Source of the DNA: Psychromonas sp. psych-6C06
GTDB lineage: Bacteria; Pseudomonadota; Gammaproteobacteria; Enterobacterales; Psychromonadaceae
Assembly (NCBI RefSeq): GCF_002835465.1
Contig: NZ_PIZM01000004.1
Location: 1-64,000, forward strand
DNA length: 64,000 bases
Direction: 5' to 3'
The position numbers and the translations under genes were made by a program. The first letter of the stretch is position 1. Each line of letters opens with the position of its first letter. Of the stretch, positions 1 to 9,541 are shown one piece after another. The notes below the pieces were generated by a model. It did no database searches. It had not been told where the DNA came from and worked only from the letters and a program-made list of their open reading frames with translations.

Positions 1-3000
1 GTGAGCCCGCACCTTCGCCACCTTGAATCTCGGTGATTAAATCCAGGTTGGTGATATTAAATGTATCTTTCGCATTACCACCTACTAATTTATCTATATT
101 TTTAAAAGTAACAGAAACCACATTTGCAACTTTTATCGTGCCTTGATTAGAGCTAGAAACATCCCAAACATTAATATTATTGTTTGCTTGTAAACTATTA
201 TCAGTGGTTCCGGCACCACCATCGATTGTGCCTGAAATAGAGGCATCATCTACAATTACAAAGCTATCTTTTAGATTACCGCCGGTTAAGTTAGCAAAAT
301 CTAAAAAGTACATATCCCCTTTACTATTGGCATTATTGAATATACCGTCATTTACACCATCATTTTTCGCATCACCTAAGCCATCTATTTTTGTAACCGT
401 CCAGTTATTCTCAAAACCATCTTGGCCATTTAAAGTGCTACCCGCGCCATTGCCGATAATGCCAGTAAAACCAAAGTAATCATCTACATTAATGTCATGC
501 GTCCCCGCACCAGAGAAGTCAATCCATTCATTACCGGCACCGCCACCTGTATATGTTTTTATATTACTAAATGCAACGTACTGAGTATCATCTACTTCTT
601 TGATCACACCTTTGCTAGTTGTTTCAAAATTCCATTTATTGGTAACACCTTGGTATGCCTCAATACTATTGGCTTTACCTGTCGCTTTACCATCCACAGA
701 GCCAATACTACCTTTGATAATATTCGATGGATCGGTCGCATCGTATACAAACACAAATGAATCCGCGCCCTCGCCACCTAATAAGCTAGAGAAACCAGTA
801 AACGCAAAGCCCGCTACCGTCCCGCTATTAACACCATTAATTTTCCAAGTGTTATCATTATCATCACCGGTTAAACGGCCACCATTACCATTGATAACTT
901 CAATACTTTCAAATTCTGACATCGCTAGGTGTTTAACGATATCACCAGTAAAGTTAAGTGTGTCTTGAACGCTATCGCTACTGCCACCAATAACTGTTCC
1001 CGTAACATTGCCGCTATTATCTATATTAATTGTATCTTTACCCACACCACCCGTAATACTGGCAATCATCGCACTAATTGTGAAACCATCACCACCACTG
1101 CCTGCAATTAGGTTGTTAATATTGGTAAATTTAATTGCGCCCTCAGTGTCCTTATTAAAGTCACCACCGTGATCACTAGAGACCTCCCAAGTATTTGAAT
1201 CTGAATTGCCCGCTTGCAAGGTATAAACTGCGCCACCAGTACCATTGACATTTTCAATACTTTTTAGCTTGTTTAAATTTAAAGTTAACGCGTCACTGCT
1301 TATTAACTGAGCTTTATCGGCTACTGTGCCTGCGCCATCAATCAAGTCTTTGATGATGAACCCTTCATCAAGACTGAACGTATCAGCACCATCACCACCT
1401 GTAATTTTATTGATTTCGGCAGAAATAGTGAAAGTATCCCCTTTATTACCTGCCTTTAAATTAGCAAAATTAGTAAACTTAATGGTGCCAACTTGCCCTG
1501 CATTTTTAGCATCAACAACCCACCCATTAGTACTATCAGTGATACCTTGCAGGATATTTGTATTACTGCCATCGTTTGACGCTTTACCATTTACATTTTC
1601 AACCAGCGCTAATTTACTAATATCAACAGTTTTATTTTCTAATAATAAATTCACCGTATCATCACCAGCACCACCAGTTATGGTACTCGTAACGAGAGCT
1701 AATTCATTGATATCTACCTTATCAGCACCACCCCCTGCATCAATGCTGTCAATCGTAGTGGTGACAGTAAACTCATCAACACCCGTACCACCTTTTAAAA
1801 TATCAAAATTGGAGAAAGTAATACTTTGTAGTTCAGTACTGCCGTCTTTTTGTTCGATTTTCTCTGCGCCACCATCTATGGTCCAGATATTTTGGTAATC
1901 AGTATTATTCCAACCAGTTAAAGTATTACTGCCAGTGGCAGCGTTAACCGTCTCGAAGCTACCAAGTGTATTTAAGTCAACTGACTGTCCGGCATTACTG
2001 AACTCCAAAGTATCATCATTAGTACCGCCTAATAATGTAGCGACCAACTCGGTATCTTTTTGGTTGGTGGTATCGTTCAACGTGACTTTGTTTATACCGT
2101 TGCCTGTATTAACCTCCTTAAGCGACGTTGAAATAGTAAACTCATCAGCGCCTGTACCACCATGTAACTTATCAAACCCAGAAAATTTAATACTTTTAAG
2201 CTCAGTTAAATCACTTTCTTGCTGAATTAAAGTATTTGAACTGCCATTAACAGTCCAGACGTTGATATCACTACCACTACTATTCCAGGCAGTTAACTTA
2301 TTGTCTTCTCCCGTCGCAGAGACTGTTTCAATATTTGTCAAAGGATTGCTTTGTAAATTCACGTCAGCACCAGCAATCGCAAACACTAACTTATCATCAT
2401 CCCCACCACCATCAAGGTTGGTTATTTGATCAAATGCGTTAATGGTGATGATATCATTACCAGCATCGCCATTAACGGTAGTGAGGCCACCGCCAGTGCC
2501 AACGGTAATTTCATCATTACCTGCACCTGCATCAATCGACGCTAGATTGGTATTAACATCATATTTATCAACCCCACTGCCACCATTTAAGGCGGTAACA
2601 TTAGAAAAAATAACGGTTTTCAGCACAGGGTCACCGCCATTCACTGTTTGCGTTAATGAGTTTTTGATGCCATCCACGGTCCAGCTATTAAAGTTGTCAG
2701 TACTGCTCCAAGCCGTCAAACGATTACTGCCTTCACCGCCATCAATGCGGCTCACATCACCATTACCGCTGAATACGAATTGATCGTCGCCCTTTGAGCC
2801 AATTAATTCCTCTATTTGCTCAAAACTGGTTTTGTTCGCATTAGCCGCGTCAACTTCATTCAGCGTGCCAATCCCATTTCCAGTGATTGACCAAGCGTTA
2901 TGTTGGACAACACTAACACTCTTATCAGCCCCTGTAAGCTTGTCTGTCACATAAGCATTAGCACTACCCTGCAGTGTTTGCATATTACTAAAATCAACAC

Positions 3001-6000
3001 CATTTAATGAGCCAGCATGCACGCCAGACATTGCCCAGTTATTATCTAAAGGTGTATCCTCTGTTGCTTCTTTACTGCTGATTAATTTATTATTGCCAGA
3101 TGTTCCTCCACTGATGGTGCCAGTTAAATGGCCATCAGTAGCAACGGTAAAGGTATCATCATTAGCATTACCCACTAATGAATTGATATTATTAAAACTA
3201 ATGCCATCGGCATCACCTGCAGCAACCTCTTTAACCAGCCCACCACCCGCTGAGTCAATTAACCAATCATTAGCTTGTGCATGCCCCGTTAATGTATCAG
3301 TTGCATTTTCACTGCCCGTAATCGTTTGAATATTTTTAAATACTTTATCGTTAAATTTACCGCTGTGTTTTGTTGCTGTTAAACCCCAAGCATTGCTTCC
3401 AGTTGCTTTTATACTTTGTAGCTCATTATTACCACCACCACCATCAATCACACCTGAAATTTGCCCACCATCATCAATCTCAAACAGGTCTGCACTGCCG
3501 CCACCGGTGATATTTTTCATACCGGTAAAGGTTATTGTGTCGGTTGGTGTAGTTTCATTTTTCGCAACCGTTCCGTTACCTGCGCCAGTAATCGTCCACT
3601 TATTACTTTGTGCAAGCCCAGTTAGAGTATCGTTACTGACATCGTTAATGTCTTCTTTACTGCCACCAGCAATAAGCTGATGGAAACCACTAAAGGTGAG
3701 CCCATTTAATGTACCTTGCTGAGCAGCATTTAATAACCAAGCATTATCCGCGATATTCGCAGAGGTTAAACTGTGGTTACTATTAGTACCTGTACCTTGA
3801 TAAACAAAAACAGATGAGAAAGCAGCTTTATGGTTAACAACAATTGCACCATTCGCATAAGTACCGTCCACTTTTACAGTGATAGTGCCATTATCAGATT
3901 GGTCTGTTGTATCCTGTGCATTAATATCACCGTTTAAGGTAATACTTGGTGTACTCTGCGTTTCATCCGTGCCATTTTCGCTGGCAACCAGAGAGATATC
4001 ACCCCCTGTGTCACTGCCAGAGGCATCAATGGTGCCTACGGTAATATCCTGGGCGGCAATATCAACCGCACCGCCTATCGTACCTCCCGAGGTGGTGATA
4101 TCGGTTGTCAGCACAGAAGCGCCATTTAGTGTGACTGCACCAGTCGCACCACCATCTGTTGTGATAGTGCCAACATTAACTGCATTAGTCACCGCAATGG
4201 TCGCTTTGCCCACGGTAACAATATTACCAGCGCTAAAATCAGTCGTTGTAATAGTTGGGTTTATCGTGCCGTCAGTAGTGTCGATGGAGTTAGCTGAAAT
4301 AGAGTAGTTGCTAGCATTGACCGCACCGCTATTAGCAAAAGTCAAATTACCCAGTTGCTGATTGCTGCCAACATGGTTAGAAAAAGTAATATCTTTACCG
4401 GTTAAAGAAAGGTTAGAACTATTACCCGATTTTCCATCAAGAGTATCTTTAAATTGAATGTCACCCGCTGTGGAGCCAGTGCTTGTTAACGTAACATTGT
4501 CGGCAGCAACAACAACTGTACCATTTAAGACAATATTACCGCCTTTGCCTAAGGCTTCATTACCAGTACCACCTTGGGCAGAGAGTTGGCCTTGTAGATT
4601 AATCGTTGCACCTTGCAGAATAATAGCATTTGGATTAATCGCCTCCGGTACTTCAGGTGCAGCATAGGCGTTACCGCCGATAGCAGTATCACCAGTTTGT
4701 GCACCAGCACCACCGTTATTGATGATATCATCAACGGTAATGCTACCCGCAGTTGCAATCGTTACACGTCCAGCGTCACCACCCGTTGCATCTTCATTAC
4801 CATCTTTACCATGAGCATCACCGCCAGAGCTATTAATGCTCCCTTGTATACTGATATCTCCAGAGGTGCTTGTTAAGTTAATTTGGCCACCTTTACCGCC
4901 ATTTTGCCCTGTACCATCACCAATACCAGAAATATCATTACCTTTACTACCTAATGCACTGATTGCTTCTTTAATCGTATAAGGATCACCATCAGCGTCT
5001 GTATAATTAGTGTCAAACCCTGTGACAGTAATGCCTGTGGCAGCCTGAAGAGTAATATTACCGGCACTTTGACCTACAGTGTTAATTGAAGTAACTAAAC
5101 CACCATTACTGCTTAACTCACCAGCTTGAATAGATCCAACATGCGCGGTTAAGTTAATCGCTCCACCAGCGCTGTTTTTCTTCCCGTCGGTATTAATCTG
5201 TTTCCCCACAGTAACGATGATATTATCGCCGTCAGCGGTGAATGAGCCACCATAGGTGAATATATCATTATCAATGATAACGTCACCGCCACCATCATCA
5301 GCATCAGCTCTATTTTTGTTAGCTTCAAGAATTAGGTTTAGATTAGGGTTAAAGGTATTTGCAGCTTGATTACTATCGTATATTTTCTGATTAATAATTA
5401 CATCATGGTGGGCAGATAGGGTCAGCGTAGGCTGGCCTCTGTGGCCTAGATCATTAATATCTAATTCTGCGTCTAATGTTATATTACCACCACCATTAGC
5501 TTCAGAGAGCCCTCCTTCACTAGTTTCGATTAAAACTTTGGAAGAATAACCTAGAGCCAGCCTCAGTGTAGAGATTTTAATATATGAATCTTCACCATCA
5601 TTAGTAAACCTTTGCGAGTAAAGTTTGCCATCAGAGTCAGTGTACGACCACTCTCGGTCAAACGTCTCGTCATCTTCACTATTTCCATTTTCATTAATAG
5701 TTATGTTATAAGGGTCAATTAACCACTCACCACCTTCACCTTGCTCAGCTGAAGTATCAACTCTTAAATCTAGATCAACATATTTAGCGGAGGTTTCTAC
5801 AAAACCACCATCGCCAGATTCACTACCGCCTTTGGCATTGATTGTGCCATAAACTTTTGCTGAGTCATTACCCCAAACAATAACCTCACCACCATCACCG
5901 TTAGTAATCGCATCGGCATTAATAGTCGCTTCATTACCGACATAAGTGCCTGACGCATTTCGGATTTGTTTATTTTCACCGCGGTAATCACCGCCGATTA

Positions 6001-7288
6001 AAGCTTGTCCACCTCCATTGGCACCCGACACATCAACGCTTGCTTGATCAAATAGCCCAACTTTATCACCTAATACTTTGACATCACCACCTTGACCAGT
6101 GGTTTCTGCAACAGCAGATATGGTTGCATTTTCGGTTAATAAATTGGTATCAGTGGCATGAAGCTCAACCGCACCCGCACCGGTTATTTGTGAATTAGCT
6201 AAAATTTGCCCGGAGTGTGTAACATTTTGGCCAATTGCGACAACTTGCCCCGCTGTCTGGCTATAGTCACCCGAAGACACATCAATGGTACCGGTATTGA
6301 TTAAATCGGCACCGCCACCGAGAGTGAAGCTGCCATCGGCATGTACCACCGCACTGGTTGCTTCATCTAAGCCATTGACCGCTTGTGAAAAAACATCTTG
6401 GCTGGTACTGGCAGTTAGTAAGACGCGACCACCTTGGGCATTAATTTCACCACTATTAACCACAGCTGCATCAAGGCCTAATTCATCTTGGAGAATCTCT
6501 TTACTGACTTTAACGCCAAGCAGGCCACCGGTTTCAAAGGTCAATACCGCTTGTTTGCCAGCGGCCAACGTCACAGAGCCTAAATCAGCTGAAATCAAAC
6601 CACTGTTTTCAACCTGCTTACCAATAAGAGCAACATTACCGCCAAGCGACGCACTAATTAAACCTCGGTTAATCACCTTACCTTCGGTGCCGACGACTTC
6701 ATCAAAGATGTAATCGCCGTTCATGAAGTCACTGGTCTTCATATTTAAACCAGAAGCAATAATCCCGCCGACGTTAAGCACGGCAGTTTCCGTGAACACT
6801 AAGCCATTCGGGTTAATTAAAATCACTTGACCGTTAGACTGGATTTTACCGGCAATGGTTGAGCCATTAACACCAAGAATACGGTTAAGGGAGATGGATT
6901 TTCCGTTGGGCTGGATATATTTCACCACCTCGGTGGCATCGATGTTATAGCTATCCCAATCAATCGCCATATTTTGTGAGGTTTGTTTGATGATAGTGGC
7001 TAAATCATCTTTAGAGATAGTCCCCGTACCACCAACAACCACGCCCCCTTTCGGCCCAGCATGTGCCTCATTAAACAGGGTGGGTAAGCTAAAGCCTGCA
7101 AGGGTAATGCACACCGAAAGTGCCGTGCCCGAGAAACGTAGGCGACGTTGCACCCAGCGGTTTTGTGGTAAGCTTTGTAATAGGTTTTGATGAAACGCGC
7201 CCACCAATGAGCTAGTGACGACTTTTTGACTCACAGCAGAAGTTGATTTGACTAAAGCATTCGCAGAGAAAGGCAGTAAGCGTTTCAT
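1..7288 (-). CDS. Giant two-partner-secretion (FHA-type) adhesin, 3' part outside window
   Basis: One reading frame is open from an ATG at 7288 to the left edge (at least 2429 codons, no stop seen), so the C-terminus is missing. Residues 1-77 form a very long signal peptide ending AHA/GPKGG. The next 250 or so residues resemble the TPS secretion domain, with NPNG at 159-162 and a GGIIASG stretch after it. A beta-helix-like passenger follows, containing the FHA-family landmarks GGFVETS and WLIDP. From about residue 1130 the protein changes to repeats of roughly 70-120 residues built from an N-x-W core (NAWSITG, NTWKING, NIWTIDG), a following F-x-N-F/I strand and GGxGxD turns resembling RTX nonapeptides. 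Family knowledge says such proteins are exported through a TpsB outer-membrane pore; none is in view. Likely a cell-surface or secreted adhesin. Many apparent plus-strand frames here are only shadows. Confidence 0.93.
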   Translation of the reverse strand, partial: MKRLLPFSANALVKSTSAVSQKVVTSSLVGAFHQNLLQSLPQNRWVQRRLRFSGTALSVCITLAGFSLPTLFNEAHAGPKGGVVVGGTGTISKDDLATIIKQTSQNMAIDWDSYNIDATEVVKYIQPNGKSISLNRILGVNGSTIAGKIQSNGQVILINPNGLVFTETAVLNVGGIIASGLNMKTSDFMNGDYIFDEVVGTEGKVINRGLISASLGGNVALIGKQVENSGLISADLGSVTLAAGKQAVLTFETGGLLGVKVSKEILQDELGLDAAVVNSGEINAQGGRVLLTASTSQDVFSQAVNGLDEATSAVVHADGSFTLGGGADLINTGTIDVSSGDYSQTAGQVVAIGQNVTHSGQILANSQITGAGAVELHATDTNLLTENATISAVAETTGQGGDVKVLGDKVGLFDQASVDVSGANGGGQALIGGDYRGENKQIRNASGTYVGNEATINADAITNGDGGEVIVWGNDSAKVYGTINAKGGSESGDGGFVETSAKYVDLDLRVDTSAEQGEGGEWLIDPYNITINENGNSEDDETFDREWSYTDSDGKLYSQRFTNDGEDSYIKISTLRLALGYSSKVLIETSEGGLSEANGGGNITLDAELDINDLGHRGQPTLTLSAHHDVIINQKIYDSNQAANTFNPNLNLILEANKNRADADDGGGDVIIDNDIFTYGGSFTADGDNIIVTVGKQINTDGKKNSAGGAINLTAHVGSIQAGELSSNGGLVTSINTVGQSAGNITLQAATGITVTGFDTNYTDADGDPYTIKEAISALGSKGNDISGIGDGTGQNGGKGGQINLTSTSGDISIQGSINSSGGDAHGKDGNEDATGGDAGRVTIATAGSITVDDIINNGGAGAQTGDTAIGGNAYAAPEVPEAINPNAIILQGATINLQGQLSAQGGTGNEALGKGGNIVLNGTVVVAADNVTLTSTGSTAGDIQFKDTLDGKSGNSSNLSLTGKDITFSNHVGSNQQLGNLTFANSGAVNASNYSISANSIDTTDGTINPTITTTDFSAGNIVTVGKATIAVTNAVNVGTITTDGGATGAVTLNGASVLTTDITTSGGTIGGAVDIAAQDITVGTIDASGSDTGGDISLVASENGTDETQSTPSITLNGDINAQDTTDQSDNGTITVKVDGTYANGAIVVNHKAAFSSVFVYQGTGTNSNHSLTSANIADNAWLLNAAQQGTLNGLTFSGFHQLIAGGSKEDINDVSNDTLTGLAQSNKWTITGAGNGTVAKNETTPTDTITFTGMKNITGGGSADLFEIDDGGQISGVIDGGGGNNELQSIKATGSNAWGLTATKHSGKFNDKVFKNIQTITGSENATDTLTGHAQANDWLIDSAGGGLVKEVAAGDADGISFNNINSLVGNANDDTFTVATDGHLTGTISGGTSGNNKLISSKEATEDTPLDNNWAMSGVHAGSLNGVDFSNMQTLQGSANAYVTDKLTGADKSVSVVQHNAWSITGNGIGTLNEVDAANANKTSFEQIEELIGSKGDDQFVFSGNGDVSRIDGGEGSNRLTAWSSTDNFNSWTVDGIKNSLTQTVNGGDPVLKTVIFSNVTALNGGSGVDKYDVNTNLASIDAGAGNDEITVGTGGGLTTVNGDAGNDIITINAFDQITNLDGGGDDDKLVFAIAGADVNLQSNPLTNIETVSATGEDNKLTAWNSSGSDINVWTVNGSSNTLIQQESDLTELKSIKFSGFDKLHGGTGADEFTISTSLKEVNTGNGINKVTLNDTTNQKDTELVATLLGGTNDDTLEFSNAGQSVDLNTLGSFETVNAATGSNTLTGWNNTDYQNIWTIDGGAEKIEQKDGSTELQSITFSNFDILKGGTGVDEFTVTTTIDSIDAGGGADKVDINELALVTSTITGGAGDDTVNLLLENKTVDISKLALVENVNGKASNDGSNTNILQGITDSTNGWVVDAKNAGQVGTIKFTNFANLKAGNKGDTFTISAEINKITGGDGADTFSLDEGFIIKDLIDGAGTVADKAQLISSDALTLNLNKLKSIENVNGTGGAVYTLQAGNSDSNTWEVSSDHGGDFNKDTEGAIKFTNINNLIAGSGGDGFTISAMIASITGGVGKDTINIDNSGNVTGTVIGGSSDSVQDTLNFTGDIVKHLAMSEFESIEVINGNGGRLTGDDNDNTWKINGVNSGTVAGFAFTGFSSLLGGEGADSFVFVYDATDPSNIIKGSIGSVDGKATGKANSIEAYQGVTNKWNFETTSKGVIKEVDDTQYVAFSNIKTYTGGGAGNEWIDFSGAGTHDINVDDYFGFTGIIGNGAGSTLNGQDGFENNWTVTKIDGLGDAKNDGVNDGIFNNANSKGDMYFLDFANLTGGNLKDSFVIVDDASISGTIDGGAGTTDNSLQANNNINVWDVSSSNQGTIKVANVVSVTFKNIDKLVGGNAKDTFNITNLDLITEIQGGEGAGS

Positions 7289-7322
7289 ATTAATATCCCT
7301 ATTACAATGTTATACAATAACG

Positions 7323-7345
7323 CCACCTTGCTCCATGCAAGGTGG
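7323..7345. terminator. Perfect hairpin between lipoprotein and adhesin genes
   Basis: CCACCTTGC and GCAAGGTGG form a perfect 9-bp stem around TCCAT. It lies just upstream of the adhesin start (7288) and downstream of the lipoprotein stop. There is no T-run on the minus side, so it may be an attenuator or mRNA-stability element rather than a true terminator. Confidence 0.45.
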
Positions 7346-7365
7346 TTAAAAATAATAAATACAAG

Positions 7366-7385
7366 TAGCCGTCAGTTTACGGCTA
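7366..7385 (-). terminator. Possible terminator of the BspA-like lipoprotein gene
   Basis: TAGCCGT and ACGGCTA form a 7-bp stem with a 6-nt loop, 12 nt past the lipoprotein stop codon on the minus strand. It is followed by T-rich sequence (CTTGTATTTATTATTTTTA). This may separate lipoprotein transcription from the adhesin gene. Confidence 0.45.
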
Positions 7386-7396
7386 ACAATAAATGG

Positions 7397-8893
7397 CTAA
7401 GGAGCAACACCGCCATCTGTAATAAGCCAAAAATTGGGAGCGCTAGTTAGAACATTACGAGCATCTTGCGAGCTAGATGAATAGTTAATTGTGCCAGCAC
7501 CAAATTCAACGCCTTGTTTTAACGTTAATTGACTCCAACTAGTTAGTATCGCGTCATAATTGGTTTGAGATAGACCTGAATTAGAAAACATTTTTTCCAT
7601 TCTCGTTGCAGAGCTTACATCCCAACTGCTCAAGTTTTGGTCAAATGCTAGAGCCCCTTCAAACATACTGTACGTCTCTTCAACTTGACTGACATCCCAG
7701 TTACTTATATCACGATTAAAAGCTTTAGCTCCTGCGAACATTTCACCAGTCTTAGTTACAGAGCTAACATCCCAAGTACTTAGATCTTGATTAAAGGAAT
7801 CCGTATATGCAAATAAAGCACTCATATCTGTTACATTACTTACGTCCCAGTGTTCGATTGAACTATTAAACATTAGTGCCCCTGCAAAAGCTTCTCGCAT
7901 ACTTTGAACCAAACGTAAGTCTGGGGTATCTTGAGCATGACTAACCATATTGACAGTTTCTCCAAAAGCGCCTTGGAATGATAACCACTTAATGTCGCCC
8001 CACTGTTCAATTGAAATTAACTTCTCAGCATCATGCTGAATCAAAGAGTCAAAGTTTGTTTGTGGGAAAACCCCACGAATTGTAACCGTGTAAACACCGG
8101 GCCCAGTTTGATAACCAGGAACAGTATTATCATAAGTATGCGTATAATCCCCGGTTAAATTTTCACTCGTCGTGCCATCTCCCCAATCTACGTTATAGTC
8201 ATAGGTAAACTCCCCCCCATTGTCGATGGAATTCGTGGTGATTTTGATTTGATCATTCGCACTAAAACCTGATTTAGTGGTGTCCCATGTAGTAATAAAA
8301 GGCTTTTGTTTACGTACCACAACTGTTCTTACGGTTGTTGCAGCATTACCTGCATTGTCTGTGATGCTATAAGTTAGTGGGTAACTACCCAATTTAGTTG
8401 AATCTATCTCACCTGAAGGCGCCTCAACGGTTAATGCCCCATCCACATCATCCTGTGCTATTGCGCCGAGCTCTTGGTAAGTATCAAATTGCACCAACCC
8501 GACTTCATTGTCACCATTTAACGTAATCACCGGCGCCGTTAAATCTTCAACCGATACGGTACGTTTTTCAGTCGCTTTATTGCCCGCTTTATCAGTCGCC
8601 GTGTAAGTAATGATGTAATCGTTCATCATGTCGCTATTCACGCCACCTTCCACACTCACCTCAACAACGCCATCAACAGCATCTAAAGCGGTCGCACCTA
8701 GCTCAACATAATCGCGACCATAAGCATGCTTTAATGGGTTCGCGCCCGTTACAGTGATAACTGGCGCAGTGGTATCTTTTTTCACTTCTGGCGCCGAACC
8801 GCCACCACCGCCACAACCAGATAGTGCGGTTAAACTTAAGACAAGCGCCGTTAATGGCGCTTTGTTAGAAAAGGAGATTGGTAACCGTGTCAT
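7397..8893 (-). CDS. BspA-like surface lipoprotein with DUF5011 and DUF285 repeats
   Basis: A 498-residue protein with a lipoprotein signal (lipobox LSGC followed by a glycine run), so it is probably anchored in the outer membrane. Two Ig-like DUF5011-type domains follow (about 45-115 and 118-192, each starting APVIT and ending in a D-x-AGN-x-A motif). Then comes a PKD-like segment around residues 200-270 (YNVDWGDGTT, GVYTVTIRG). The C-terminal half has BspA-like DUF285 repeats with the signature FN-x-x-x-x-x-WDVS-x-V (four to five copies of WDVS). In other bacteria such repeats occur in surface proteins that bind host or matrix components. It is oriented like the adhesin gene 108 bp downstream, which suggests a shared surface role. 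The family assignment is firm; the ligand is unknown. Confidence 0.88.
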   Translation of the reverse strand: MTRLPISFSNKAPLTALVLSLTALSGCGGGGGSAPEVKKDTTAPVITVTGANPLKHAYGRDYVELGATALDAVDGVVEVSVEGGVNSDMMNDYIITYTATDKAGNKATEKRTVSVEDLTAPVITLNGDNEVGLVQFDTYQELGAIAQDDVDGALTVEAPSGEIDSTKLGSYPLTYSITDNAGNAATTVRTVVVRKQKPFITTWDTTKSGFSANDQIKITTNSIDNGGEFTYDYNVDWGDGTTSENLTGDYTHTYDNTVPGYQTGPGVYTVTIRGVFPQTNFDSLIQHDAEKLISIEQWGDIKWLSFQGAFGETVNMVSHAQDTPDLRLVQSMREAFAGALMFNSSIEHWDVSNVTDMSALFAYTDSFNQDLSTWDVSSVTKTGEMFAGAKAFNRDISNWDVSQVEETYSMFEGALAFDQNLSSWDVSSATRMEKMFSNSGLSQTNYDAILTSWSQLTLKQGVEFGAGTINYSSSSQDARNVLTSAPNFWLITDGGVAP

Positions 8894-9179
8894 AAAGCAT
8901 CCCTGTAAAAATTTATTTGAGTAAGTACGTTAAATTGCCAAGCAGTTAAAATACACTGAAAGCATAAACAAAATAACAAAATTCAGTAGCGCAAATTTAT
9001 CAGAAAACAAGCAAAAATGACATTAAAATAAGCAAAATGTGGCAATCTTTACACTTAACAACAATCAATTACCTTCTAAGCGACAAATCAGCGACAAAAT
9101 CAAACTAACAACACAAAAAAGACACTGCACTTTATTATTTCAAAAAAGTGATCGAGTACATTCGGTAATTGGTTAATTG
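8894..9179. other. AT-rich non-coding region upstream of the lipoprotein gene
   Basis: Very AT-rich sequence with A-runs and no credible reading frame. It presumably carries the promoter of the lipoprotein gene on the minus strand. No clear operator was recognised. Confidence 0.5.
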
Positions 9180-9452
9180 GGGACATCCCAACTTTTACCA
9201 CAGAGAGCACAGAGCGCTTCGCTTTCATAGAGGAAAGATGAACACGTGATGATTTTTTGTAGCTGTAAGTCTAAGAATAGTGTTCAGGGACATCCCAACT
9301 TTTACCACAGAGGGCACAGAGCGCTTCGCTTTCACAGAGGAAAGATGAACACGTGATGATTTTTTGTAGCTGTAAGTCTAAGAATAGTGATCGGGGACAT
9401 CCCAACTTTTACCACAGAGGGCACAGAGCCCTTCGCTTTCACAGAGGAAAGA
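9180..9452. repeat. Tandem direct repeat, 107-bp unit, about 2.5 copies
   Basis: Units begin with GGGACATCCCAACTTTTACC at 9180, 9287 and 9394, an exact 107-bp spacing. The first two units are nearly identical over their whole length; the third stops after about 59 bases (GAGGAAAGAT). Each unit contains an ACCACAGAG-GCACAGAGCGC-TTCGCTTTC-AGAGGAAAGA core, a type of non-coding repeat seen in many bacterial genomes. A 68-codon plus-strand frame here (9353-9559) consists mostly of repeat sequence and is not considered a gene. Confidence 0.9.
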
Positions 9453-9480
9453 TTGAGAAGTTAGTCAAAAAGGCATGGGT

Positions 9481-9530
9481 ATCCCAAAATAGAAAGATGC
9501 TGTGGGATGAGGGAAGCGTGTGCGCTTCCC
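9481..9530 (-). terminator. Compound hairpin downstream of yghU
   Basis: GGGAAGCG-TGTG-CGCTTCCC (9511-9530) is a perfect 8-bp stem. Beside it is the pair ATCCCA (9481-9486) / TGGGAT (9503-9508). It lies just past the yghU stop on the minus strand. There is no T-tract, so it may be a REP-like palindrome or a factor-assisted terminator. Confidence 0.5.
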
Positions 9531-9541
9531 GTCTCGTGTAT

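Noticed and set aside
180-7190. Many plus-strand frames opposite the adhesin
   Set aside because: They are short, lack ribosome sites and are antisense to one 2429-codon frame whose translation shows clear family motifs.
9180-9452. Repeat considered as CRISPR array
   Set aside because: The unit is 107 bp and repeats without distinct spacers; no cas genes nearby.
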